Part shown: piece by piece, positions 12,210 through 25,400 of the stretch
Layout: each line of letters opens with the position of its first letter
Numbering within the stretch: position 1 is the first letter of the stretch
Assembly: GCA_029876055.1 (NCBI GenBank)
Contig: CM056879.1
Span: 2,294,001 to 2,358,000, forward strand
Source: Madurella fahalii
Lineage: Eukaryota; Ascomycota; Sordariomycetes; Sordariales
Length of the DNA stretch: 64,000 bases
Direction of reading: 5' to 3'
The notes under the pieces: model-generated
Told to the model about the DNA's origin: nothing
Databases searched by the model: none
Seen by the model: the letters and a program-made list of their open reading frames with translations, nothing else
Made by a program: the position numbers and the translations under genes

Positions 12210-14595
12210 ATGGAGAAGAAGAGGAAGTTGCCAGCACGCGCTGCCGCACGGGTTGAACAGGCGGCCAAGAGAAGGAACACGACGCCGCCGCAGAGATCAG
12301 CGACGCCAGCATCTGCCCCCGAGCCCGAGCCGACTCCGGTCGACGACGTTCCTGTGCCGCTACCCAAGTCCATCACGGCCGGCAAGCCCCTGCCGACGGT
12401 TGATTCGCCCCAGCCAGACGACCTTTCCAGTAAAGATTACCAGAGTGTGACAGAAAGGTGTGTTCAGGTCCGCACCACGCGTGCTGCGTGGATCGCTAAC
12501 AGATGCCAGTGGTGTCCTTGCCGAGTCGCTCTTACGGTCGCGCCAGAAATGGACCAGCGAGGGCATCTTTGAGAAGTACTGGTCCAAACCCACAAAGCGC
12601 AAGGGAGTGGTGATCGAGGAGCCGAACAACCCGCCAAAGGAAAGCATGACCAAGCTTGGCCAGGTAACAATCACTGTCGAACCGCACGTCTTCGAGGCGA
12701 CCATGTTTGCTGTCAAAGACCCAAAGCCGCCACCGCCGACTGCCCAGACGACCGAGCGGCCCATCATACAATACGGGCCTCCGAATGGAGTCATGCCTTC
12801 GCTTCCTACTTCAAAGCCGGCTACGCCCAGTAGCGCGTCGACTCCCGCCCCGGCGTTGTCCCAACCGCAGACCCAGGGCCAAACACAGACGCCGACACAG
12901 ACACAGACACAGACACAGACACAGACGCAAACAAATCCCCCGACCCCGATGCAATCACAAACACCGGCACGGACTCCGACCCTCAATACGGCACAACTAG
13001 CTGTCGGACAGCCCACGCCGGACGCGACGCGGTCAACGCCCACCCTCACCACTACCGTGTCGAGGCCGCCAGTCGCCTCACCCCGGGGCATGGAATCTGT
13101 CCTTTCCCCGAGTACCGTCACGCCATTGGTACCACAGGTTCCTGCCACTCAGCCTCAGCCACCACGACCGACTCCTCCGTCTAACCCCGTAGTTCCGCCC
13201 GCCCCAGGTCCGCCCGCAGCAGTACCAGCCCCGACGCCAGCCCCCCCAAGACCAGCCGGGGCGCCCACGGCACCGGGCCACCCTCCGGTGAACGGCGCAC
13301 CCACAGTACCACCCGGGGCCACTCCAGCTAAGCCGGCTCCGGGCACCGATCCGATCATCCTCACGTTGGCTGAGAAGGCCGGAATGGACCCCCAGCTACG
13401 AGACCTAATGAAGCGTGTCGCACATGGAGAAGCAGCAAAGCATGAACTTGAGCGGTTTCAGGCGATTATCGACGCCATTACCGCCGAGAGCAAGCGCAAA
13501 GGCAGCACAGCAGGGCCTTCTGCTGACAGGCTACTAGTCGGCACGAGGACAGTGCGATATTTTGCCGACGAGGTCCGCGCGATCCTAGACATCGTCTTAT
13601 CCTCTAACCCCAATCAAACCTCTGCCACCCTGCGACCACCTGCGGGGAGCGATCCCCTAGTTGTGATGCTTGTCAAGACAGCACTCGACGACCAGCGGAC
13701 GCGCGAAATAGTGCGGCGTATCGCCGAGAACAAGCCCGAGTTCTCCGACGCGACGGACCTCCAGGCCATTTTAGACCGCCTGCGCACCAACCTCGCTAAA
13801 GACAAGGAGCATCAGCAAACACAATCGCCGGCAACAACCGCACCGGCATCTCAAAAGCTCAACAACACCCCCAACGGCCAGACGCCCCCCTCGTCAGCCG
13901 CCGCGCAACAGCCCCCTCAGCAAGCCCTCCGCTCCAAGGGCCCGCCACCGCCGCCAAAACCAGACATCTCGGCCATCGTGTTCGAGTTTACAGGTGGGAC
14001 GGGCGATCGCTATCTCTTCCCCAAGTTCAGCCTCCTCGAGTACGTGCCCGTCCCCACGGGGCAGCAGGTAATAGCCTCGTTCCTGCTCGTCCGCAAGGGG
14101 AGCAAGGCCGAGTACCCCATGGCCGACCCGGACCTAGATTATTATCAACCCATCACTATCCGGCTGTTCACGCACACGGGCCGGCACCTGGAGCACCTCG
14201 CGCGGGTGGTGGCGCCGCAGGACGAGGTGAGGCGGTACATGGACGACGTGATGACGAAGATGACGAGGGCCGAGTATGTGCTCTTGGCCATGAGGCTGCC
14301 GAGGGGGGATGCGGGGACGGAGCCTGCGGGCGAGGAGCAGGACAGGGGAAAGGATCGGGAGGTGAACGGGGTGGCGAAACAGGCTGAGGGATTGCAGCTG
14401 GAGCCGCCGCCGTCACAGCAGCAAAAGGCGCAGCCGCAACAGCCCGGGGTGCTATGGACCAAACCGCTGCCGAAGCCGGAAATGAGGGATTTGCCGCCGA
14501 GGAGCAAAATGTACGGGAGGAATGGGGGAATGGATGAGGATGCGCAATATCAGGGGTTCATTGCGTCGGTTAGCCGGAAGGAGGCGGAGGCGTGA
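12210..14595 (+). CDS. SWC3: SWR1 chromatin-remodelling complex subunit Swc3
   Basis: Two exons, 12210-12457 and 12510-14595 (777 residues). The intron's acceptor (gatgccag) is fixed by phase and gives VTESGVLAESLLRSR. The N-terminus (MEKKRKLPARAAARVEQ) is basic and nuclear-type. The Swc3 signature is in the first 150 residues: GVLAESLLRSRQKWTSEGIF, then EKYWSKP. A long low-complexity middle follows (about residues 165-360), with a QT-repeat encoded at 12893-12930 and Pro/Thr/Ala-rich runs. Two short helical repeats lie at about 375-530. A conserved C-terminal block contains IVFEFTGGTGDRYLFPKFS and VIASFLLVRKG. Swc3 is a scaffold subunit of SWR1, which exchanges H2A for H2A.Z. A nuclear role is inferred from the family. 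Confidence 0.85.
12880..12945 (+). repeat. Imperfect ACACAG repeat inside SWC3
   Basis: A run of CAGACA/ACACAG units encodes alternating Gln-Thr residues in the disordered middle of Swc3. Tracts of this type are length-variable between strains in fungi. Confidence 0.85.
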
Positions 14596-17585
14596 GGAGG
14601 AGAAAGTGGAGGGTGTGGGTTTAGTGTATTGATGATACGTACTTATCTTCTTACTGGGATGGACGGACAAAGGTACTTGGGAGCGATTATTCTCCTTCTT
14701 TTTCTATTCAGTTATTATTTTTTTTTTTCTCACTTCATTTTTTTTTCTCTCTCCCGCCTTCGAGTTTGGTTGACAAGAGAGCGAGCGCACCTGCTTGAGA
14801 GTTTAGAGTGGCTTTCTTTGTCGTGGACTTGCTCTCTGGGGACGGGGGCTATCCGACTGAACTTAATCGGGCACGAGACTTAGGGCAGGGGGGATCATGG
14901 GGCGGAGTTCTTTGTGTTGCAGAAGGGAAGGTTTCGAAAATACTCTTTTCGTCGGGATAGGCGCTTCTACAGTCGTATGGCCGCCTTTTACGAGTGCAGA
15001 ACCATATGACCCGTGGTGGTGTCGGGGCCCGGAAGTGTGCTAAAACAACATATCGTTAAATGTAGTGTACCTTACCGAGTAGGGTGATTCCTCGGGCTCG
15101 AATGCTCATCCGGAAAGTTCAACACCCGATTGGACGAAATGCTGGAAAACGAAAGGTCCCGCACAAATCAGCTCAACCTCGTCACATGCAGTTTGAGTCA
15201 GAATCAGCAATTGGGGTAGAACCCTCGGAGCTCGGAGGACTAGAGAGGAGGCCTCACAGGTTGTGCAATTTCCTATCAAATCCCACGCCGAATGTGCCAA
15301 TAGAAAGATTGAAACTAAGGGCGCGGAAATGGGAAGATGATCACAAACTCGATATGAACTAATTAATACCGACCTCGGAGACGGAGGCATTGTTGTCAAC
15401 TCAGGCCGGAAGTACCTAGTTACTGGCAGTTACTCACATCGAGCTTACGAGCCCACTTCAACCATCTGGTACAATTACCATTATATGTCGATGGCACAAT
15501 TCCGGCTACGTGTCTTAAATGTAATTATAATCAATGCAAGAGACATGAAAAGCTCGAGATATGAGCAGTGAAGAAGCCGTTGAACACCCAGCGCTGGATA
15601 GACGGTTGAGAAAGAGAAACGTATTATATCCGTATTCATACAAGATTACAACGAATGCACATTGATAGGTGGGTTTGAGTGAGGCAGAGGGAGAGATCGT
15701 GGGGTTTCCTGCGCAGCCTGCGGGTTTCCGATGATTATCTCTAGTCTCTCTGTTGTAGATTTTGATCCTGCCAGTGGCGCCGGTTCGGAGATTGTCAGTT
15801 ATGCCCTGCTTCATTCCGAGCCCAACTTTGCTTTGAGTCGATGCCTCGACCTCCTTTGACCCGCCCCCGACCGCACCAAGCCACCGCGGCATTTAATTCT
15901 TTCTCCATGATTCTTAGATTCTGTCCAATCCAAGCTGACTAATTCCTTCTTTTGGCCCTACTCGGTGCTCGGCGTCTGTCGCGCGGTAGGCACATTGTGC
16001 CTTCCGACCGTTGAAGTTTTGATGTTAGGAGTATCGACCATCTACCCAACCATGTGGGGGTTTCTCCTGGATTTTTCTTCTCCAATCGGCTATTCCCAGT
16101 ATGTCAGCTCGGTCAGTGTTTTTGTGTTAGTCAAGATCGGCACTGGCTGCCCAGCTGGGCGGTTGTGGCTGTCGGGCGTTTCTTGGACGTGGGGGTGCCC
16201 CTTGTCCCTGAACCTGATCTGGTGGGAATCACGGATGGTCCCGGCTGGGATTTGATACTAACCGTACCGCTAACTTACCGAGGGAGTGGCAGAAGTTGGC
16301 GGTGTGCAACCTGGGAACTTTTTCCTTGGTAATGGTTACACAGGTCATTAAATTTGTGGCCCGCCTCCGATCAACATGTCCCGCCACGCCCAGATTGGGA
16401 GTCAAGCGCTGCACCTCGTGGGCTAGCATGGCATCACACCGCCTTAGACATGGGATCTGGAATGATCACGAGACTAAGGACTTTTCCAGTATGGTGCCAG
16501 GGGGTTCAGGTGAGTCCGGCAGGCAAGGTGAGTCAGGAAGTTCTACCATGTTGTCTGACCTGCAACTACCCTATGTTGATGTCTGTTAATCTGTGCGTGT
16601 GAGGTCTAGACTGTTGTCGTCCTCTACGGCCAGTTACCGGGTGGCTATTCCTCATGCATATTACGTCGCCGTTTCTTTTACGTTTCAAGCTGATGTTTGA
16701 ATTGAGGTCACCCCCCGAATAAGAAAGGGGCATCAAAAATTTGAGCGCCTCAGCTGACGCCCACGGAGTGGTCCGGACATGTTATGCAGCGTCACTCCCT
16801 AGTCAGGCTTGGCCAGTCGCATACCCGGGCGGATGGGACTGGTCGGCCGGCTCGCTTTTCGTAGTTTCGGGTGTCCGGGTCCCATATGGGACGCAGTCCT
16901 ATTGGACACTTGTTCTGTTGTCGGCTGGTGTCCCTGGGAGATCGGGCACATCCGCGTCAGTGGACGGGCCAAGGGGCGAAAAGTGGCAAGATTAGGTACA
17001 TCTTCGATGATTGACGGTTTGCCGCCCACATGGCTTGGCTAAGGGAGTGGGGAGAATTTGGATCGCGCGACGAGTTGCCTTTCCTGGCGCGTAGCATCGC
17101 GGGCTTCTCCTTGCCGTTGAATATGCCTGCGGCTCAGCTGTCGGGAACCGCGCTTGTTGCTAGCTAGGACACTCATGTGGTGAAACCGTGAGGAGTTGGG
17201 GGCACCTTTTCCTTCTGAGCCGCGGTCTGTGGAATAGGATAACGTTCTTGGACATGATGCGCCTTCAATACCAGGAGACAGGGACTCGTTGAGAGAAGAG
17301 GCGGACTATTTATGTATCTACTGGCCGGGGTACGGTCCACGTCGCCTAGTGCGTGTGTCATCGTCAGCTCTACACGACCCTTCCCGTCCAATGCCCTAAC
17401 CTCGATCCAACGTGCACACCTCAACTCGAATATTGAGATTGAAACGCAAGAGTTTCAAAGTCATACTGCGGCGTCCCGACACAGCTCTTTCTTGCCGTTG
17501 CGAGACTCGGAGTGTTTATTAGCTCTCTGACAAAGTTAACTAGAGCCTCTTACATACCGCAGTTCGAAACTAGAGGCATCAAAAA
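14596..17585. other. 3-kb gene-poor stretch
   Basis: No frame here resembles a known protein on either strand. There is a T-rich, pyrimidine-rich patch at about 14690-14760 just after SWC3. The last few hundred bases should be the promoter of the MFS gene, with a start at 17586. No tRNA, 5S or transposon ends are seen. Confidence 0.5.
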
Positions 17586-19491
17586 ATGACGTCCGCTTTG
17601 TCCCCTAACCCAACCATGAACACACTCGGGCGAACAGACCCTAACCCCCCGGCGTCGAACTTCCCGATTCACATCCACGACCCCAAACATGACCCGGCCC
17701 TCTTATCCTCCCTCACCTCCTCAACCACCGACCTCCCCCTGTCCAGCCCCTCAACCGACACCCTAGCCACCGCCGCCGCCAACCCCGCCAAATCCCAGCA
17801 GCACTCGACCACCATCGACCCCGAAAAAGCGCACCCCCATCCTCCCTCCCCTTCATCCCCACCCTCACCCTCAGCCACCCCGCTCCCCGGCAACGACCCG
17901 CCCCCGGAAGGCGGCCTCGGCGCCTGGCTCACCGTCGTCGGCTCCTTCAGCATCACCACGGCCGTCTACGGGCTGAGCAACTCGGTCGGGGTGATCCAGC
18001 CGTTCTGGGCGCGCCACCAGCTCGCGGGCTTCGCGGTGCAGGACATTGCGTGGATCTCCGGGGCCAACATCTTCCTCTGCCTCTTCCTCGGCGTGCAGGT
18101 CGGCCCGTGGTTCGACCGCTTCGGGCCGCGGTGGGTCCTGGCTGGGGGGAGTGTGGTGTATATCGGGGGCCTGGTCGGGTTGGGGCTTCTGCCCCAAGAC
18201 CATCGCGGCAGCGGCGGCGGCGGTGGCGGCGGCGGCGGTGGTGGTGGTGGTGGTGATGGTGGAGGAGAGTTGTTAGGGGCCGGTGAGTTGTTTGCGTTGC
18301 TGATGGTGCTTTGGGGGGTTGTTATGGGGATTGGGGCCGCGCTGTGCTGCACTGTTGCGCTGTCGGTGTTGGCGCATTGGTTTGAGAAGAGGAGGGGGCT
18401 CGCGGCGGGGATTGTGTTCGTTGGGAGTAGTGTGGGAGGGGCTATTTTCCCGCTTGTGCTGAGGTCGACGTTAGAGGAGATGGGGTGGGCGTGGAGCATG
18501 AGAATTTTGGCGTTTATTGTGGCGGCGTTGTTGGGGGTGGGAAATGTATTGATCAGGGGTAGGATCAAGGGGAAGAAGGGGTCCGGGACGGTGGACTTTA
18601 GATGTTTTAGGGACTGGCGATTTGTGTGGACGACGATTGGGGTGTTTAGTCAGTCGCTTGCTCCTTTTTTTCTTTATTGAACATCTACGTGGAGTCTCTG
18701 CTGACGAGCCGGCAGTGAATCAGTTCATTCTCATTGCTGGGCTGGGTATGGTCCCGACTTGGGCGATGGCGAAAGGCTTTTCTGAGGAGTCCACATACAT
18801 TATAATAGCGGTGATGAGCGGGTACGTCAACAGGGTATCGGGGTTTCCCCTGTTCAGGCTTTCGGTCAGAACTGCTGCTTAGGTAGCTAATGTGAAACCT
18901 ATCAGGGGTTCGGGAGTTGGCCGACTTGCTGCAGGCGCCATCTCGGACCAGATCGGCCGGTTCAACACCATGATTCTTACCACCATCTTCTCCATCGTCA
19001 CCACCTTTGCGATTTGGATTCAGGTTGAGACACATAGAATATGGCTCTTTTACCTGTTTGCCGCCCTGTTCGGGTTCGGTACCGGTTGCGTAATCAGCCT
19101 TGGCCCTGTGTGCGTAGGACAGTGAGTGATGTGATGGTTCTTTTCCAATTGTCCCCAATACGGAACTAATCTGAGCCTTGTCCTCCTAGACTCACCGACC
19201 CCGGCAAATTCGGGCAGTACTATGGGACAAGCTACAGCGTTGCTAGCTTATCGTAAGTAACAAAACGCGAAGGCTGCTCAAGAGTGTTGTAACGTACCTT
19301 ATTCAGTCGATGCTGATGTCGTCTGCAGATCCCTGTTATGTATCCCCCTGAGTGCCGTCATCCTGGACAGTGTCGGAACCCAGGGCTTCGTGCTCATCTT
19401 TGGCGCTGTTCTCCTGGTAGCCCTAGCTGCGTTTACCATGGCGAGGTTTGCCATTCAAAACTATGCCTGGAGGTGGATTGACGTGGTTTGA
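17586..19491 (+). CDS. MFS transporter, monocarboxylate-permease (MCT) type
   Basis: Five exons, 17586-18641, 18724-18821, 18906-19121, 19190-19252 and 19329-19491, give 531 residues in agreeing phases. The first intron (18642-18723) has donor gtgttt and a CTGAC branch site; it removes an otherwise frame-breaking T-run. A cytosolic Pro/Ser/Thr-rich N-terminus of about 110 residues precedes GGLGAWLTVVGSF, the typical MCT start of helix 1. Then come WISGANIFLCLFLG, GPWFDRFGPRWVLAGG, CTVALSVLAHWFEKRRGLA, GSGVGRLAAGAISDQIGRFN (loop 8-9) and YYGTSYSVASL. Fungal members include riboflavin, nicotinate and carboxylate carriers, so the substrate is open. An unusual Gly-rich run is encoded in the extracellular or cytosolic loop near residue 210. 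Confidence 0.87.
18205..18262 (+). repeat. GGN-type microsatellite coding poly-glycine
   Basis: Consecutive GGC/GGT codons within the MFS gene encode about 14 glycines in a row, then Asp and three more Gly. It lies in a loop between predicted helices 3 and 4 and is probably a recent triplet expansion. Confidence 0.8.
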
Positions 19492-22400
19492 GAGAACGGG
19501 ACTGCAGCCTGTTGAGAAAACGCGGCGTTAACTGGGCAACTTTTCCTTTTTGTGGTGCGAGCGGCCGAGACCCGACAGAGGCCTACAACAAAGGCTTTGG
19601 CGACGATGTTTAATGAGATATTGCATTGATCTAGTTGATGTCGAGGTGGAGCGGACGTCAGGGCAGTGCGATGGGAATTGAAGGCTTCAGAATCCGGATT
19701 ATATGTTAACCTATCCTAGGCACGGAGGACGGCTAGGGTTAGAGAAAATGTAGGGTGCAGGTAATAAATTTTCCATGTATGTACTATATCTTGCCGAACT
19801 GGGCGGTATTCAAGTAGCATCAACATACATCTCGGAGACACCATAGGTCCGCCGAAGTGCAGAATACAACATTGCAAAGCAAAAAGTCTTGCATGCCAAG
19901 CAGCCAGGCACAGGCCCACCCTATTTTGATGTTACCTCACCAATTGTGCAAAATCCCAGTTCGCGATGCATCGACAGTAAATGTTAAATGCCGCTTTTGG
20001 AGGGAGAAAAAAAAAAAAAAAGTAAGAGGGAGTAAAAACAGGTTAAACGTGTTACTCTTTCTACCTTCATCGTTCCACCTTGGACAAAAGTAAGGTACTT
20101 CGTACTGATATTTTCCGTCGTTACTGCACTTTGCTAGAGACTTCTCCACACAGTTTAGAGGCTGGAGAGTGCTTTGCTCTGATGAGTTTAGATGAGTGAA
20201 AGCTCTGCCAAGATGACCGCATCTTCCACGTCTTGAATTGTGGCGAGTCCGCCTGGAAGGACGGTGACTTCATGAACCTTGGATATTGGAAGATGACTAT
20301 GGCAATTTATGTATGGTGAATTCTCAACTTCTCGTTCCCTGGATGTTCCGCGTCATCGTTTTCCTTCATCTGAGCTAGCAAGATATAATAAGTACCTCAG
20401 GTATTACCACGTTCGCTGCATTCAATGGATCGTTGCTGAGCGCAACGCTGCAGCGTCTCGTCCGTTGATGCACAGTACACCATGGTCGTGGACCCGTCAT
20501 AAAACAGTAGTAGTGATGGCTGGCGTGGAATTCTTGTTGAGAGCAAAGCTACGATAGGGACCTTCGTAATTTATGACAGAATCCCGCGCTGCTAACCCTT
20601 AGACCCCCTATTCTTTTCAACTTGCCATTCCCGCCGGTCTATCCATTTCTTTCCTTTCCCAAAAAGCCACTCCCCATGCCAAAATTCCAAACACTTAGCA
20701 GCGCCCGGCGTTGGGGTCAGCCCTGCACATCACAACCCTCATCAGCAAGCCACTCAAGAAACAAACACAACAACAGACAAAGAGGGAAAGAAAAAAACTC
20801 ACTTGTAGCGCCAGTTGGTGTAGCTGGTATCGCCGCCGTGGGCTCAGCCGTTGATCTCCTTCTAGAGCCGTCGTAGCACTCGGAAGCGCCGATGACGCGG
20901 TTGCCCCCTTGTTGTTGCTCGGGCTCCCAATCAAAAAGCATGTTGAATGTTGATCCGCTCGTCGAGTGGACTCCTTGAGTAGCATCAGGCTGACAGGATT
21001 CAGAGCCTGGGCTCTAGTCTGATTCATTGAAAGTTGAGTATGACGTTCTGGGATCGCGATAGTCCAAGCATATGGCTGGGTCTTCCGAGTCGTCACTTCG
21101 TGAAGTTGACAGTCCGAGGACAACTCCACTGGATGTGGAGTGTCTTGGTCGTAGGCCCATAGCAGGCCATAGAAAGCCCCATTGACCCACCATCTTACTG
21201 CTACCAAAGGTGCTCTACGGTTTACCCGACGTTGATCCACGGCATCCCGTCCCACCCGGGACGCAGGTTTGACCGCTCTGCTATACGGCTTCGTTATCGG
21301 ACAACTGGGCTCCTCCCAAGACTGTAGCGGAGCAGTAGCTGTGAGTGTAGTGAGCTACGGGGTTGAGTTTCGGGAATGTCAGCGAGGGCGTGCAGTAGCT
21401 GGCACAAGCCGATATCAGGTGGGTATCTCATGGTGTTAAGAGACTCCCAATTTCAGTGGGGTCGATCGTCTTGGCGGAAGGGGCTCGGGTTTCTTGGGTT
21501 GTAGGCAACAGGATCACCTCGCTTGCAAACTAATGACCGTAGGAGTCGTTAGCGTTGGGACGCCGGCAAGCGGCTACGGCTGTTGTTCACAGACGGAGCG
21601 GTCAGCAGCAGCTCTCATATCTGATTCTCGAGGCCAACCAGAGTAATTACCGGTTGCTTGGACAACATGGTGGGCTCTGGTGCGGTGTCTCTATAGGGCA
21701 GTGTGAGGCAGTTTCTTACCGTGGAAATTTCTCACAAAAGTATATCTTGGAAACGGTGTTGCGAGGAGTGCCGTCATCGGATGTGGAAGCCTGCCGAAAT
21801 CAGAAGCTGGGCTCGCTCGGTCAGGTTGCCGGCGCGAAGCCTCTGCAGATCCCGACTGTTTAATATAAAAACAATGGTGAAGTGGGCTTGCTTGACCGGG
21901 CTGTAATTTTTCAGAAAACATCCTGATTGTCCAACGTTTTGAGCCGCAGCAGGTACTACAGTCTACGGAGAATGCGAGTGAAGTCGTTGAGCACTTGTGG
22001 GGCGATTAACTATTTGTTAGAGCAGACTGGCGCTTAACAAGGGCGGGAGCGCAAGGCTACGTGTCAATGTTGCGCACTTGCCACGGTACCTGTGGGAAAT
22101 CATGGCAAATAGCAGTGAATAGCTATGTACGCAGGCTGTATTCGACGCTGCAACGGTGAATTGAGTTTCTCGTCTGCTCGAGCGAATAAGGTGATGCGAA
22201 GCACAAAGATGGATCCCGTTCCTTACTGTGGGGCTCGGAGAAAAGCTCTTGCTGATGCCGTAAGCTATTCCAGAACAGGATTAGCGCAGTCCCGCTGAAC
22301 CCGACCCAGTGAAGCTCACTTCGCCTCGCCTGTGCCGACTGCTAGCATTTATTCAAAACGCAGCCTTTGTCCCTTTCCCAGAACCCAGCCGGCTTTGCTT

Positions 22401-22498
22401 CCTAAACCTCTTCGAGTCCGGCACTGCGCCTTAGCCCCGATATACGGGTTCACCGCGAATTCATCGAAATTGCCGAGCAAAGGGCGCGCGGGCAAGAA
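19492..22498. other. 3-kb gene-poor stretch upstream of SPT5
   Basis: A long minus-strand frame (21255-20695) has no recognisable domain and biased composition; I do not call it a gene. No TE ends or RNA genes are seen. The SPT5 promoter and 5' UTR should lie in the last several hundred bases. Confidence 0.5.
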
Positions 22499-25400
22499 AT
22501 GGCGTCAAACGACTTCCATTTCGGGGGCGACTCCGAGTCGGAAGACGACAACTTCAATCCTGCTCCTGCTGACCTGTCTGACGAGGAGAACAATGAGGAC
22601 GAGGAGGCCACTGCGCGCGCCGATGGAAGGGACGATGGCCGCAACAGCAGCCCTGCTGCCGATGAGCAAAACGATGAGGGCGACGATGATGAAGAGCCTT
22701 CCGCCAAGAGCGCGACAAAAAGGCCTCGCGAGGATGACGAGGCAGACGAGGAAGGAGAGGACGAGGAGGTAGCCGAGGAAGAGGAAGAGGAGGAGGAGGA
22801 GGAAGACGAAGACGAAGACGAGGATGATGATGATGTTCAGCATGTGAGTCGCTTCGTTACTTACCCCGTTCCCGTTCGCCTAGCCCCATTGCGCGTTTTG
22901 TACCTTTGCGTGCATCCTATTCGGGAGGGGCACTGCCTGCCTAGCCGTATGACGATGAGATTTGTGACTGACAAAACGGCAGCGGCACCGCCGCAAACGC
23001 CGCAAGGACCACCGCGCCGCTTTCTTCGATATCGAGGCCGAGGTCGAGGACGAGGACGAAGCTGAGGACGAAGAGAAAGATGGCGAAGAGATCGAAGACT
23101 TCATTGACAATGCCCATCCCGACGATATCGCCGAGAGCGGTCACCTCGAGGACGATAGGAGACATCGTGAGCTCGACCGCCGGCGCGAGATAGAGTCCAG
23201 CCTCGATGCCGAGAAGCAAGCAGAGATCTTGCGCAAGCGCTACGGCAAACGCGCTCCCGCCAGGGGATATGGAGAGATGGCGGTTGTGCCGAAGCGCCTG
23301 CTTCTTCCTAGTGTCGATGATCCGAGTATCTGGGCCGTCAGGTGCAAGGAGGGCAAGGAGCGGGAGGTCGTCTTCTCCATCACGCGTCGCATTGAAGAGC
23401 GGCTCGGGACGAAGAATGAGGTCCCCATCACCGCGGCCTTTGAGCGTGGCGGGCCCAACTCGGTCATGAAGGGTTACATCTACGTCGAAGCCCGCCGGCA
23501 GAACGACATCATGATTGCGCTTGACGGTATCCTCAACGTGTACCCGCGCACAAAGATGATGCTCGTCGAGATCAAAGATATGCCGGACCTCTTACGCGTT
23601 GCCAAGACTCCCACTTTAGAGCCTGGCGCTTGGGTGCGCTTGAAGAAGCCGGCAAAGCATGCTGGCGACCTCGCACAAGTGCTCGACGTCACCGAGAACG
23701 GCCTGGAAGCCCGTGTGCGTTTCATCCCCCGGCTTGACTATGGTGTCCGCGACGAGTCGTTTTCAACGCTCACGGCGGATGGGAAGCGAAAGCGCCCTGG
23801 CATACCGGGGCCCCGCCCGCCGCAGCGGCTGTTCAGCGAGGTTGAGGCGAGAAAGCGGCATCCCCGCTACATCCAGGGAAACCCACAAACTAACACCTGG
23901 ACCTACATGGGCGAGGAATTCGAAAATGGCTTCCAGGTCAAGGACATTAAGATCCAGCAGCTCGAGGTAAAGGACGTCAACCCGACACTGGAAGAGGTCA
24001 CCAAATTTGCCGGCGGCGCTGAAGACGGGACCGAGAACCTCGACCTAAAAGCTCTGGCTGCCAGCCTGAAGGACAGCAATGCGAAGGTTGCCTATGTCCC
24101 TGGAGATGTTATCGAGGTCTATGAAGGCGAGCAACAGGGCGTGGTCGGCAAGGCTGTCAACGTTCAAGGCGACATTGTCACGTTGAAGGTGACTGAAGGA
24201 GATTTGGCGGGCCAAACCATCGAGGTTCCTAACAAGGGCCTCCGCAAGCGATTCAGGCCCGGTGATCACGTTAAGGTCATCGGTGGCAGCCGTTTCCGCG
24301 ACGAGGTCGGTATGGTCGTCAAGATCTCTGATGACCGTGTCACTCTCTTGACAGATCAGACCAACACCGAGGTTACTGTGTTCAGCAGGGATTTGCGCGA
24401 GGCGAGTGACATTGGTGGCCAGGGGTCCATTGGCCAGTACTCACTCCTTGACCTGGTTCAGCTTGACCCCACGACTGTCGGCTGCATCGTGAAGGTCGAC
24501 CGTGAATCCATGGTTGTTCTGGATCAGAACGGTGAGAACAGGCAGGTGATGCCGTCGCAAATCACCAATAAGCTCCCAAAGCGCAAGACCGCCGTGGCAG
24601 CAGATCGCAACGGCTCCGAGATCCGGTTAGATGATGTCGTCCGGGAGTACGGAGGCCAGCAGCGGCAGGGAAAGATCATTCACATCCATCGGTCTTTTAT
24701 CTTCCTGCATAGTAACGCCAGCACCGAAAACGCCGGCGTGTTTGTCACCCGGGCCAGCAACGTGAACACAATTGCAGCTAAGGGTGGCCGCATCAACGCA
24801 AACTCGGGGCCTGACTTGAGTGCCATGAACCCTGCTCTGAAGCGGAATCCGGCCGGAAATAACAATATGCAGCCGCCCAGGAGGTTCGGCCCCGACCGGG
24901 CCATCAACCAGACCGTGAGCATCCGAAGGGGTGGCTACAAGGGCCTGCTGGGGATCGTCAAGGACACGACCGACACGCATGCGCGTGTCGAGCTTCACTC
25001 CAAATCCAAGATTATTACGGTGCCCAAGGCGGACCTCATCTTCAAGGACAAGGTTAGCGGGCGGCCGATCGATATCTACAGTCGCGCTGGCCGTGGTGGC
25101 TTCGGGGGCGGGCGCGGCGGATTTGGCGGATCAAGCGATTTCTCGGGCGGTAGAACACCCATGGGTTCAGGCGGCGGCGAGCGCACACCGGCCTGGGGCT
25201 CATCGAAGCGTAAGTTTGAACCCATACCCATCTGTTTTGCGACATGACCTGTTTTGCTGACGACTACTTATCTCTAGTATCTACCGCGCGCACGCCCGCT
25301 TGGAGCCGCAACGAGACGTCTGGCGCGCGCACTCCTGCATGGGGCGACGGTTCCCGGACTGTGAATCCGTACGACGGAAGCCGGACGTCGTATGGCGGCG

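Noticed and set aside
12458..12509. Separate gene starting at 12460 without the 12210 exon
   Set aside because: Phase-exact splicing joins exon 1 to the Swc3 signature, so the long frame is exon 2 of SWC3.
18642..18723. Frameshift in the MFS gene at the T-run
   Set aside because: An 82-base intron with donor GTGTTT, a CTGAC branch site and acceptor CAG restores the frame and the expected transmembrane helix.
20695..21255. 186-codon minus-strand frame upstream of SPT5
   Set aside because: Biased composition (Phe/Cys-rich end from a purine-rich stretch) and no domain; likely chance.
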